A stretch of DNA of 64,000 bases, from contig JACCQN010000007.1 of assembly GCA_015709215.1 (NCBI GenBank), positions 23,540 to 87,539 of the forward strand, read 5' to 3'. How positions within the stretch are numbered: position 1 is the first letter of the stretch; each line of letters starts with the position of its first letter. The notes below the pieces were generated by a model. That model was given only the letters and a program-made list of their open reading frames with translations. It had not been told where the DNA came from and searched no databases. The stretch comes from Bacteroidales bacterium (lineage in GTDB: Bacteria; Bacteroidota; Bacteroidia; Bacteroidales; F082). The position numbers and the translations under genes are program-made. This document shows positions 17,743-25,675 of the stretch, piece by piece.

Positions 17743-17814
17743 GGCCCCATAGTTCAAGGGATAGAATGGAAGTTTCCTAAACTTTAGATCCAGGTTCGAG
17801 TCCTGGTGGGGCTA
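17743..17814 (+). tRNA. tRNA-Arg (anticodon CCT)
   Basis: A complete cloverleaf of 72 bases: acceptor GGCCCCA/TGGGGCT, D-arm GTTC/GAAT, anticodon stem GAAGT/ACTTT with loop TTCCTAA (anticodon CCT), T-arm CCAGG TTCGAGT CCTGG, and discriminator A. The first acceptor pair would be G1-U72, which is uncommon. CCA is not encoded. A weak hairpin (AAAAACC ... GGTTTTT, 17816-17851) just downstream may terminate it. Confidence 0.93.
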
Positions 17815-17880
17815 CAAAAACCCGCTTAGCTGATGTAGGTGAGAGGTTTTTATGTTTATTGGAGTTTTGTCTTAAAAAAA

Positions 17881-17897
17881 TATGTTGTTACAACATA
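17881..17897. promoter_or_regulatory. 17-bp perfect dyad, operator-like
   Basis: TATGTTGT-T-ACAACATA has 8-base arms around one central base, about 100 bases before the Trp-rich leader ORF. It has the size and symmetry of a dimeric repressor site, but no cognate regulator is known. It could also form a small hairpin. The remainder of 17815-18312 holds the leader, terminator and promoter listed next. Confidence 0.4.
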
Positions 17898-17996
17898 ACA
17901 GCAATTTCTTGCACAATTCTAAAATCATATGGTTTACTTGTTTGATTTCTTATGACCTATGAAAAAATTGAGAATAAACAGATACACATGACTTAA

Positions 17997-18047
17997 ATGA
18001 ACAGTTTTTGGTGGTGGCGCCCGTTTCGATCCGAAATTAGGAAGTAA
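17997..18047 (+). CDS. Orphan tryptophan leader peptide (trpL-like)
   Basis: A 16-codon ORF reading MNSFWWWRPFRSEIRK and then TAA, with three consecutive TGG codons at 18009-18017. It lies 31 bases before a hairpin pair that ends in an intrinsic terminator. This is the anatomy of a trp attenuator: a ribosome stalled on Trp codons alters RNA folding downstream. No trp gene follows; the next gene, 202 bases after the terminator, is an acyl ligase/acyltransferase with its own -7 box. It is too short to appear in ordinary gene calls. The leader reading is strong. Whether it works in cis, in trans as a small RNA/peptide (as described for rnTrpL/peTrpL in Sinorhizobium), or is a relic is open. Confidence 0.7.
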   Translation: MNSFWWWRPFRSEIRK

Positions 18048-18056
18048 CTACTTTGA

Positions 18057-18111
18057 ATCTGTTCGATTAGCAATAGATGGCCGGGAGTGAAAACCTCCGG
18101 CCTTTTTTTTT
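18057..18111 (+). terminator. Attenuator-type hairpin plus intrinsic terminator
   Basis: First hairpin: ATCTGTT (18057-18063) with AATAGAT (18072-18078). Directly abutting is GGCCGG (18079-18084) with CCGGCC (18097-18102), followed by nine Ts. An alternative fold pairs GAACAG over the leader start codon (17999-18004) with CTGTTC (18059-18064), extendable with one mismatch. That would compete with the first hairpin and couple leader translation to folding. Confidence 0.8.
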
Positions 18112-18266
18112 GACTAAATTTTTTTCTGCAATGAAAAAGAAAATGAACAAGGCAATGTTTCGTTTCAGATTGTTATAATTTACTTAAAGTTAGCCATTAT
18201 TAAGCTTTTTTAAGTAAATAAATCATCGAAAAGCTTTTTTAATCTCCTAAGCAGTAATTATTAACG

Positions 18267-18274
18267 TATTTTTG
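18267..18274 (+). promoter_or_regulatory. -7 box for the acyl ligase/acyltransferase gene
   Basis: TATTTTTG matches TAnnTTTG exactly, 39 bases before the ATG at 18313 and downstream of the leader terminator. The large gene therefore need not be transcribed through the attenuator. Confidence 0.5.
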
Positions 18275-18312
18275 TATTCAGATTCTTAAGTTATACGAAG
18301 TTCAACTATTTT

Positions 18313-20766
18313 ATGCTCAAAAACCATGGCTCCAGGCTGGCTATCCAGAACGGAGATCAGTCAATCTCTTATCAGCAATTCTTTTCGCACATTTGGCATT
18401 TTTCAAAAGAATTTACTCTCAATCCGGGAGAACGCGCCTTGCTTTTTTCTGAGAATTCACTAGCTTGGGCGGTAGCATTTTATGCTGTTTGGAAGCACAA
18501 AAGTGTTGTAATTCCGGTAGATTTTATGGCCAGCGCCTCTGAGGTGGCTTATATTCTAAAGGATTCCGCTCCTGAAGTGGTTTTCTGCTCCAAAAAAGGC
18601 GTCAAGCTGATGCAGGAAGCTATTTATTTGGCTGATATTCAGACAAAACTTATAATATTACCTCAGCAATTTGAGACAGAAAACTTAACTGATGAGGTTG
18701 GAGAAATGCCGGAATATCAACCTGACGACACTGCTATTATCATCTACACTAGTGGCACAACGGGCAGTCCGAAAGGTGTGATGCTGACTTACCGCAACCT
18801 CAAGCAAAATGTGGATGCCGTATCAAAAGGGATTAAAATTTATCATTCTAATTCACGTGTATTGGTGTTGTTGCCATTGCATCATATTTTCCCTTTGGCC
18901 GGAACGCTCATTATACCGTTATCATTAGGAGCTATGATTGCAATTAGTCCTTCTTTAAAAACGGAAGACTTTCTAAAAACCCTGCAGGACAACAAAATAA
19001 CCATTATTATTGGTGTGCCCCGTTTGTATGCTGCCATACATAAAGGTATAATAAGCAAAATTGACAAAAGTGCTGTGGCCAAATTGCTATTCAAACTGGC
19101 GGCAAAACTACAGTCAAAAGCTTTCTCAAAAAAGATTTTTAAAGCAGCGCACGAACAATTTGGCGGGGCTGTTGAATTTTTGGTTTCAGGTGGGGCAGCG
19201 CTTGATCCTGTGGTTGGCGTTGATTTCCAAACACTTGGATTTGAGGTGCTTGAAGGTTACGGCATGACAGAAGCAGCTCCGATGATTACTTTTACACAGC
19301 CCGGAAGGGTAAAAATTGGTTCGCCGGGTCATATGGTGCAAGGAACAGAACTCAGGCTTGTTGATGGCGAAATAACTTCCCGCGGGCCGCATATCATGAA
19401 AGGCTATTACAACAGGCCTGAAGAAACAGCTGCCGTGATCAAGGATGGCTGGTTGCATACCGGCGATTTGGGCTATGTGGATGAAGAAGGCTTTTTGTTT
19501 ATCACAGGCCGGAAAAAAGAAATTATCATTTTATCAAACGGTAAAAATATCAATCCGGCCGAGCTCGAGACAGAATTGTTTAAACCCGAATTGGTGCAGG
19601 AATGTGCTGTTTTTTATGTCAATGATCAACTTCAGTTGCTTGTTGTTCCGGTGAATCCGGATAATCTTCCGGCAGATCAGCTGGAGAAAAAATTGCGCGA
19701 GGAATTGCTGAAGCCGTTTAACGAAAAAGTGTCTGCTTATAAACGCATTCACCGTATTCACTTCACCAATGAGGAGCTACCCCGAACACGCTTAGGAAAA
19801 CTTCAACGTTTCCTTCTTGCTGATTTGGCTAAAGAAAATAAAACTGCTCAACAAACTGCTATCAAAATTGATAATCCGGTTTATGAGATGTTGGCCAGTT
19901 TTGTTGAAGTAGAAAAACAGCGTAAACCACTGCCAACAGACCATATCGAGCATGATTTGGGTTTTGACTCATTGGATAAGATTAGTCTGCAAGCCTGGAT
20001 TGATCAAACTTTTGGGATAAAGATTGAGCCACAAGAGCTGACAAATTTTAGTTCGGTGCTGGCTTTGAGTGAATGGATTGCTGCCAATAAAACCCGTATG
20101 GAAGATTCCCACATTAACTGGGCCGAAATCCTACGCGAAAAAGTTCAGCTGCAGTTACCTGTCACTTGGTTTACGGGAAATCTTGCTGTTTGGTTGTCGC
20201 GAGCCTTTTTTAAGACCTATTTTCGTTTTCAGGCTGTTGGGCAAAAAAATCTTCCACAGGGACCGTTTATATTGGCACCAAATCATCAAAGCTTTTTCGA
20301 CGGGATGTTTGTAGCCTCTGTTTTACACTATAAACAGGTTCGAGGCACTTATTTTTATGCCAAGGAAAAACATATTCGTCCTACCTGGCTGAAGTTTTTA
20401 GCTAATCGCAACAATATCATTATCATGGATTTGAATCGCGATTTAAAAGCCTCAATTCAGAAAATGGGAGAGGTGTTGCGCCGGCAAAAAAACCTGATCA
20501 TTTTTCCGGAAGGTACACGAACAGCAAACGGCCATCTTGGAGATTTCAAAAAGACCTTTGCTATTCTGGCCAGCGAGCTGAAAGTACCTGTTGTGCCGGT
20601 TTCTATCAGCGGAGCATTTGAAGCCTTGCCGCGTGGTAGTATTTTCCCAAAACCCTGGAAAAAAATACGGGTGGAGTTTCTGGCTCCTGTTTATCCTGAA
20701 AATCATTCCTATGAAAGTTTGGCCAGCAATGTCCGCGAGCGTATTCAGCAAAAGCTTTCAAGGTGA
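18313..20766 (+). CDS. Fused acyl-CoA/ACP ligase - acyl carrier - acyltransferase
   Basis: An 817-residue three-domain protein. An AMP-forming acyl ligase occupies about 1-500, with P-loop YTSGTTGSPKGVML near 145-158, GYGMTEAAPMI near 315-325 and the hinge HTGDLGYVDEEGFLFITGRK. A phosphopantetheine carrier domain covers about 515-590, with attachment Ser in DLGFDSLDK near 548-556. A PlsC/LPLAT acyltransferase fills about 610-817, with NHQSFFDG near 656 and FPEGTR near 730. The layout resembles Aas (acyl-ACP synthetase plus lysophospholipid acyltransferase) with an added carrier domain. It probably activates a free fatty acid, loads it on its own carrier and transfers it to a lysolipid at the inner membrane. 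Substrates are not deducible. It is followed by a UbiA-like membrane protein 48 bases later, perhaps in the same operon. Confidence 0.85.
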   Translation: MLKNHGSRLAIQNGDQSISYQQFFSHIWHFSKEFTLNPGERALLFSENSLAWAVAFYAVWKHKSVVIPVDFMASASEVAYILKDSAPEVVFCSKKGVKLMQEAIYLADIQTKLIILPQQFETENLTDEVGEMPEYQPDDTAIIIYTSGTTGSPKGVMLTYRNLKQNVDAVSKGIKIYHSNSRVLVLLPLHHIFPLAGTLIIPLSLGAMIAISPSLKTEDFLKTLQDNKITIIIGVPRLYAAIHKGIISKIDKSAVAKLLFKLAAKLQSKAFSKKIFKAAHEQFGGAVEFLVSGGAALDPVVGVDFQTLGFEVLEGYGMTEAAPMITFTQPGRVKIGSPGHMVQGTELRLVDGEITSRGPHIMKGYYNRPEETAAVIKDGWLHTGDLGYVDEEGFLFITGRKKEIIILSNGKNINPAELETELFKPELVQECAVFYVNDQLQLLVVPVNPDNLPADQLEKKLREELLKPFNEKVSAYKRIHRIHFTNEELPRTRLGKLQRFLLADLAKENKTAQQTAIKIDNPVYEMLASFVEVEKQRKPLPTDHIEHDLGFDSLDKISLQAWIDQTFGIKIEPQELTNFSSVLALSEWIAANKTRMEDSHINWAEILREKVQLQLPVTWFTGNLAVWLSRAFFKTYFRFQAVGQKNLPQGPFILAPNHQSFFDGMFVASVLHYKQVRGTYFYAKEKHIRPTWLKFLANRNNIIIMDLNRDLKASIQKMGEVLRRQKNLIIFPEGTRTANGHLGDFKKTFAILASELKVPVVPVSISGAFEALPRGSIFPKPWKKIRVEFLAPVYPENHSYESLASNVRERIQQKLSR

Positions 20767-20814
20767 CCTAAGATTAATATTATTTTTGAGGCCTTACTGG
20801 AAGAATCGCTTTAG

Positions 20815-21651
20815 ATGCAAAAAATCATTGCTCTGATCGAAAATTTAAGTCTGCATGTTGTGGCAGGTTCGATGTGTAGTGCCCTTTTTGCGTCTGCCGT
20901 GCTTAAAGTTGAATTGCCCTGGTGGTGGTTGGTTAGCTTGGCATTGGCTGTGTGGTTCGTTTACACGCTGGATCATTTGTTCGATGCGCGATTGAATAGC
21001 GGAAGGCTAAAAAACCTCAGACATCAGTTTCACGAGCAGCATTTTAAAAAGTTGGTTTTTGTGTTGTTGTTGACAAGCTTTACCGGTTTAATTATTTTTT
21101 ATCGTTTTGCAACTGTACAAATGTGGATAGCTGCATGCATGCTGGCAGTTTTTGCTTTGATGCATATTGTATTGGTTAGCTCTGCAGCTTTGTCAAATAA
21201 AATTTGGCTACAAAAAGAAGTGCAGATTGCATTGATATACAGCATTGGTGTCTGGCTTGGCCCTCTACAACACAATGAAAATACTATTGATATACAAGCG
21301 ATTATGGTTTTTGTAACCTTTACCTTGCTCGTTTGGTGGGAAACAAGTTTTATCGCTTTGGATGAGCTGGAAACTGATTTAAAACAGCAAAACACAACTC
21401 TGGTAACTCGCTTGGGGAAACAAAATACAAAAGAACTACTTTTGTTGATGCTGGTTTTTCAACTTGTCTTTACAATAGTTCAGCTCTTATTACTAGATGG
21501 AATAGTTGCCAAAGCATATTTTATTTTGCTAACGATGGAGGTAGTTTTCGTTTTTTTGTTTCTATACCGAAATAATATCTCCAGATCAGGGCTTTTGCAT
21601 TTTGCAGGCGAAATGGTTTTTTGTCTTCCGATTTTGGTTTATCTCATTTAA
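20815..21651 (+). CDS. UbiA-like polytopic membrane protein
   Basis: A 278-residue protein with about eight hydrophobic segments. The first cytosolic loop contains YTLDHLFDAR (near residues 42-51), resembling the first Asp-rich motif of UbiA prenyltransferases. A second acidic loop reads ALDELETDLKQ (near 181-191). UbiA enzymes attach prenyl chains to aromatic or other acceptors, but the motifs here are weak and no substrate can be named. It sits 48 bases after the acyl ligase/acyltransferase fusion, suggesting a lipid-related role (inference). Its stop overlaps the convergent DUF6873 gene by 4 bases. Confidence 0.55.
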   Translation: MQKIIALIENLSLHVVAGSMCSALFASAVLKVELPWWWLVSLALAVWFVYTLDHLFDARLNSGRLKNLRHQFHEQHFKKLVFVLLLTSFTGLIIFYRFATVQMWIAACMLAVFALMHIVLVSSAALSNKIWLQKEVQIALIYSIGVWLGPLQHNENTIDIQAIMVFVTFTLLVWWETSFIALDELETDLKQQNTTLVTRLGKQNTKELLLLMLVFQLVFTIVQLLLLDGIVAKAYFILLTMEVVFVFLFLYRNNISRSGLLHFAGEMVFCLPILVYLI

Positions 21652-22337
21652 GCAATAAACAACAGGCTCCCAACATCTGTCAGGACCTCATCGCTGAGCG
21701 AAACGATCTGATAATCGGCTTTTTGGGTAAAGCAGACAAGATTTTCGTATTCCTTTAAATTAACCGGATTGCCACATAGTATTAATTGTTGTTGCCAAAT
21801 TCCACAACAACCCCCCAAAAAGCCATGTTTATGACCGGCTAATCTGATTTGTAAAGGGTCAATGTAAAGCACAGTTTTGCCTATATTTTCAAGCTTTTGA
21901 GCTATACCTTTGTCTGAACAAATAAAATACTGCTCATCCAGACTAATCAGGTTGCAACGAGTATAGCCTTGATTAACATGTAGATAGTTACCATTTTTAT
22001 AGTGATCAAGAATTTTTCTGTCGGTAAGTTTTATATTGTGAATCAAAAGGTCAGGAAGTGCAACAGCATTATAAAGCGCTGTTTTGGGATATTTTGAACC
22101 GGGGTTTTTGTCCCCACTAATCCAGTTGATTTTTGCCTTATCGAGTTCTTTTTTGATTTTTTCAGAAATTTCAGGTGCAGCAATCAATAAATTGGGGTGC
22201 TGGCAAAAGAAAATATCAGGATGAGCTGAAATAGAATCATATACATGAGGTGATGGTTCCAACCAAATTGGTTTGACGAGTTTTGTCAGTTGCTTTTTTG
22301 CCTTTTCCGGCATTCGGCTGTCTGCAATCACCATCAT
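21648..22337 (-). CDS. DUF6873 family protein (GME-like fold)
   Basis: A 229-residue cytosolic protein that I recognise as the DUF6873 type, a group related to guanidino-group-modifying enzymes. Segments such as LLIHNIKLTDRKIL, YLHVNQGYTRCNLI and the Gly/Cys-rich HGFLGGCCGIW fit that family, and the last could hold a nucleophilic Cys. No reaction is known. Its start overlaps the stop of the upstream radical SAM gene by 4 bases, a strong sign of translational coupling, so the two proteins probably act in one pathway. The family call is from memory of the sequence pattern. Confidence 0.6.
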   Translation of the reverse strand: MMVIADSRMPEKAKKQLTKLVKPIWLEPSPHVYDSISAHPDIFFCQHPNLLIAAPEISEKIKKELDKAKINWISGDKNPGSKYPKTALYNAVALPDLLIHNIKLTDRKILDHYKNGNYLHVNQGYTRCNLISLDEQYFICSDKGIAQKLENIGKTVLYIDPLQIRLAGHKHGFLGGCCGIWQQQLILCGNPVNLKEYENLVCFTQKADYQIVSLSDEVLTDVGSLLFIA

Positions 22338-23341
22338 GCCTGGTGAATTTTTATTTTAAAACTGCGGCCAATCAGCGATTCATCAGACTTGAAATGAACC
22401 TTGCGGTAACTTTTTTCAAGAAGTTTTCTATTCTGGCTTTTGAAGCCGGCAGCATGGTTTATTTGGTTAGGCGAAACAAACACTTCGATGCTTTCTGATT
22501 TCGGCCAAGGCATAAAATTCAGCAACTGCCTTTCCCACAATTTGGAATAGACAAGCTCGGCAAATTGCGAATGAAACGGACCTGCAACCAGGGCATCAGT
22601 GTTCAAATCCTCCGAAGGATGCAATCCCATACGCAATACTTTTATTCCATGCGATTCAAAAAACGTATAAAGACTAGCTGTTTGTTCCACAGCTTCATCA
22701 AGTGTAAGAGTGGTGTATTTTCCGGTTCGATAAAGTTGTTCAAGATCAGTATCTTTTATTACTAAACAGGGATAAATACGTGTCTCCTTTGCCCCCAACG
22801 TTACCAGATCATAAGCTGTTTGCATAGCTGTTTCTGCATCGTCTTTGGGCAGGCCGATCATCATTTGAAGTCCGAGCACCAGGCCGGCAGCCAAAATTTG
22901 TTGAGATGCCGTAACGATAGCATCACGAAGGTGTCCGCGACCACTGGCCAGTAGCACTGTATCGCTGGTCGATTGCGCTCCCAGTTCGATGTGGGTCACT
23001 CCAAAAGATTTGAGCATCTGCAAAATAGTTGCATCAATATAATCAGGGCGTGTGCTCAACCTTATTCCCGAAATCATTCCTTTTTTCAAATACGGCTGAA
23101 CAAGTTGGAGATATGATTTTTGCTGTTTTATAGTCAGCCCGGTGAAATTTCCACCAAAAAATGCTAACTGAACCAAACGGTTTTCTGTTTTAAAACTGTT
23201 AAAATGACTCTCAATTTTTTCAATGATTTCTTTGTTGGTTGGTGCATGAAGCTGACTGCTGATGGACGCCTGATTGCAAAAAACACAGCGATGCGGACAA
23301 GCCATTTCTGGCATAAAAATTGGAATATTATAATGCCTCAT
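22334..23341 (-). CDS. Radical SAM protein, ELP3/YhcC-like
   Basis: Start set at the ATG at 23341 (335 residues), giving MRHYNIPIFMPEMACPHRC; the longer frame begins with TTG and adds a non-homologous stretch. Cluster motif: CPHRCVFCNQ near residues 15-24. Other features are FFGGNFTGL near 65-73, LSTRPDYID and HIELGAQSTSD, the last typical of the ELP3/MiaB-like radical SAM branch that includes TIGR01212/YhcC proteins. The substrate is unknown; tRNA modification is a possibility from family resemblance. It is coupled to the DUF6873 gene by a 4-base overlap. Confidence 0.8.
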   Translation of the reverse strand: MRHYNIPIFMPEMACPHRCVFCNQASISSQLHAPTNKEIIEKIESHFNSFKTENRLVQLAFFGGNFTGLTIKQQKSYLQLVQPYLKKGMISGIRLSTRPDYIDATILQMLKSFGVTHIELGAQSTSDTVLLASGRGHLRDAIVTASQQILAAGLVLGLQMMIGLPKDDAETAMQTAYDLVTLGAKETRIYPCLVIKDTDLEQLYRTGKYTTLTLDEAVEQTASLYTFFESHGIKVLRMGLHPSEDLNTDALVAGPFHSQFAELVYSKLWERQLLNFMPWPKSESIEVFVSPNQINHAAGFKSQNRKLLEKSYRKVHFKSDESLIGRSFKIKIHQA

Positions 23342-23471
23342 AAGACAGCAAAAATAGGATGAAAAACGAATTATAAACGGGTATTTAAATATTGATTGCC
23401 TCAAATTTCTTTAAAATCCTTAAAATCATTTTAAAAATCAATAATTTTGCTGTTTTGGAGTTATTAATAAA

Positions 23472-24158
23472 ATGGGAAACTTAAAACTTATGCAAATGAC
23501 AAAAGCTAGCATTTCCTTTCAGCGTATCGGATTGATACTGTTGATAGTCACGATGGCGTTGGGAGGTACTACAGGATGTAAAAGCAAGAAAAAACTGGCA
23601 CGCGAACAGGCGGCTGCCGAATATGCTGCGCGTGTGGATCAGGCAACTAAAGATCTCACGGCCATGCTTAATGACGAAACAACCTGGACTTTGGAAGAAA
23701 AAGAGCGGCGTTTTGCTACCATCAAATCATGGAATCTTCAGGACGAAAATGTTATTAGTTTGATGGATCAGGTGGAGGATATGCTTGCGCGCGAACGCGC
23801 CGAAGCCATGCGCAAGGCTGAGGAAGAGCGATTGCGGCAGGAAGAAGAAGCCCGAAAACAGCGTGAAGCGGCAAAATACAATAGTGTCGAAAGTCAGTTT
23901 TTGGCAATTGCAGCAGCACCCGATATCAATACCGCCAATGAAAAAATCGAACGTGCATTAAGTCTGTTTGCTTCTCCTGATGTGCCTGTTTTGGTGATTA
24001 TCAGCCAGACAGGTGGGTTCAACGATTATGACCGCCCGACAACAATTAGCAAATACCTGAATTACCTGAAAGATCAAAAGGTTTACAACAACCGCATTGA
24101 GCAGGTTAAGTATGATGACAATGGAAAAATTATTGAGTTGGAACTGATTAAAAAGTAA
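23472..24158 (+). CDS. Lipoprotein with charged coiled coil, unknown function
   Basis: A 228-residue protein with a hydrophobic leader and lipobox-like GGTTGC near residues 31-36. A strongly charged helix follows (about 95-135, rich in Glu/Arg/Lys and Ala), then a compact C-terminal region with VLVIISQTGGFNDYDRPTTI. I know no named family. The C-terminal piece is reminiscent of nucleoporin-like or LysM-less periplasmic proteins, but not enough to assign. It is first of four genes in a row (gap of 4 bases to the next), all exported, ending in a large LRR protein, so a joint envelope role is likely (inference). Confidence 0.75.
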   Translation: MGNLKLMQMTKASISFQRIGLILLIVTMALGGTTGCKSKKKLAREQAAAEYAARVDQATKDLTAMLNDETTWTLEEKERRFATIKSWNLQDENVISLMDQVEDMLARERAEAMRKAEEERLRQEEEARKQREAAKYNSVESQFLAIAAAPDINTANEKIERALSLFASPDVPVLVIISQTGGFNDYDRPTTISKYLNYLKDQKVYNNRIEQVKYDDNGKIIELELIKK

Positions 24159-24162
24159 GTAA

Positions 24163-24741
24163 ATGAGAAAGATACAAATCATATTAGCCGTATTGATCGG
24201 CATGTTTTCAATAAATATTGTTCAGGCTCAGGATGATCTCAGCCCCGAAAGAAAACAAGCCATCGACAGCCTTGCGCTGGAAAAAGTGCGCGATCTAAGT
24301 AAATACATCAGTATTATTGGCAGCAAAACCACACCCTGGAGCGAGGCAAATCGTGTGATTGATCGTGCCGAAGAACTTTTTATGGCCGGAGCCGAAATTG
24401 GTGTTTCTTCGCTGGCTCGTCCGGAAGTAGCTTACTATAATGTGCGTCAGTATTTTGAGCGTTTGATGCGCTTAAATTACGATCGCGTCGAAATAGAATG
24501 GTTTAAGATCGAATACGTAAGCGATCTGCAACGCCAACCCGACGGAACTTATGTGGGCGTTATCACGATTTTCCAGAAATTTAAAGGCTACGATAAAGAG
24601 GGTGGCCTGGTGTACGAAGATACTACCAAGAAAGACATCACCGTTTATGTGAAACGTAAGGAAACACAGATTGGTGGACGTATCATTGGTTTCTGGGATG
24701 TTTTATTGGGCGATATGCGCGTGAAAGAAACAAGTAAATAA
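24163..24741 (+). CDS. Exported protein of unknown function
   Basis: A 192-residue protein with a signal peptide (residues 1-22, ending IVQAQ). The mature part has an N-terminal helical half and a beta-rich second half (VEIEWFKIEYVSDLQRQPDG ... EDTTKKDITVYVKR). That second half resembles, by eye, the region around residues 90-180 of the LRR protein three genes on, suggesting a shared domain. It lies 4 bases after the lipoprotein gene. No catalytic motif is visible. Confidence 0.72.
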   Translation: MRKIQIILAVLIGMFSINIVQAQDDLSPERKQAIDSLALEKVRDLSKYISIIGSKTTPWSEANRVIDRAEELFMAGAEIGVSSLARPEVAYYNVRQYFERLMRLNYDRVEIEWFKIEYVSDLQRQPDGTYVGVITIFQKFKGYDKEGGLVYEDTTKKDITVYVKRKETQIGGRIIGFWDVLLGDMRVKETSK

Positions 24742-24756
24742 TAATTTGTCTGAACA

Positions 24757-24798
24757 GAAAAAAAAGCAACCCCGTTCGGAGATAATTCGGACGGGGTT
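24757..24798 (-). terminator. GC-rich hairpin inside the four-gene operon
   Basis: AACCCCGT (24768-24775) pairs with ACGGGGTT (24791-24798). The A-run lies on the left, so it reads as an intrinsic terminator on the minus strand. On the plus strand it is only a hairpin between two operon genes. It argues for the downstream start at 24809. Confidence 0.45.
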
Positions 24799-24808
24799 CA
24801 TTGAAATT

Positions 24809-25675
24809 ATGGTTAATAGTTGCAATAGAAATGTTTTGTTAAAGCCCGTTTTGATACTTTTTACAAGTTTCTTGTTGTTTTCGGCTATTAACCTCAAGGC
24901 GCAAAACCGCGGTTTGGGCAACATCCAGGTTGACGAAACTGCACTGTATGCCATGACCAAACAAATGAGCCAGTTTTTTAGCCGGTTCAATAATGAGGAG
25001 GATCAATTTGGGAAAAAGCTGTTTCCTTCTAATTCGGGATGGCGCGATCAGGAGAAACGTCGGGATTTGCTACCACTATTATTTGATAAAGAAAACCCTC
25101 GAACCACAGGTAGTTTGCGTGATTTTTTTATTGAAGACCTTACCAATTCCGATTCCAGTTTTCTACGTTTCACTGGAGGGCGCTGGTATGCCGAGGTTTC
25201 AACAACTTTTCATCATCAGGGCAGGGAAGTTCAAATTATCCTGATTTTAATGATCGAAAAAGAAAACCTGGGATCGAAATGGGTGCTTACCAATGTGTAT
25301 TATCCGGCTTTCAGTAAATTGTTTCCGATAGGTGAGATAGCTGAACGCGAAAAGCATTTTTTGCATCCCATGAGCCACGAGCTGGATTTTATGAATATTT
25401 ATAAAGCCTTCCAACAACCCGAAATGATTGAATACTATGCTTCCAAAGATTTTCAGCCTAATTACCTCAGCTTGTTTTTTTATGAAGTAAAAAAAGGAAA
25501 CCTGAAGTTTAAAAGCGTGGATAAGCTTAAATTCCATATCTTTCAAATCGATAATTGGTACTTTGAAGTCAGCTGGTTTAACCGGAGCGGAAATAATACC
25601 GGTTGGCTGATTTCAAATTTGATGTATGTAACAGAGAATGAAAAAGAAAAACTTTTAATGTTTTATCAGCCATGA
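24809..25675 (+). CDS. Exported protein of unknown function
   Basis: Start taken at the ATG at 24809 (288 residues); the longer frame starts with TTG and would run through the hairpin. A membrane-type leader (LKPVLILFTSFLLFSAI, then NLKAQ) suggests export. The body contains no motif I know. It shows alternating hydrophobic strands such as RFTGGRWYAEVSTTF and an aromatic C-terminus. It ends with a 4-base ATGA overlap with the LRR gene, so the two are translationally coupled. It probably works with the LRR protein; the function is not known. Confidence 0.7.
   Translation: MVNSCNRNVLLKPVLILFTSFLLFSAINLKAQNRGLGNIQVDETALYAMTKQMSQFFSRFNNEEDQFGKKLFPSNSGWRDQEKRRDLLPLLFDKENPRTTGSLRDFFIEDLTNSDSSFLRFTGGRWYAEVSTTFHHQGREVQIILILMIEKENLGSKWVLTNVYYPAFSKLFPIGEIAEREKHFLHPMSHELDFMNIYKAFQQPEMIEYYASKDFQPNYLSLFFYEVKKGNLKFKSVDKLKFHIFQIDNWYFEVSWFNRSGNNTGWLISNLMYVTENEKEKLLMFYQP

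Noticed and set aside
17816..17851. Riboswitch downstream of tRNA-Arg
   Set aside because: Only a simple AAAAACC/GGTTTTT hairpin with a long loop; best explained as a weak tRNA terminator.
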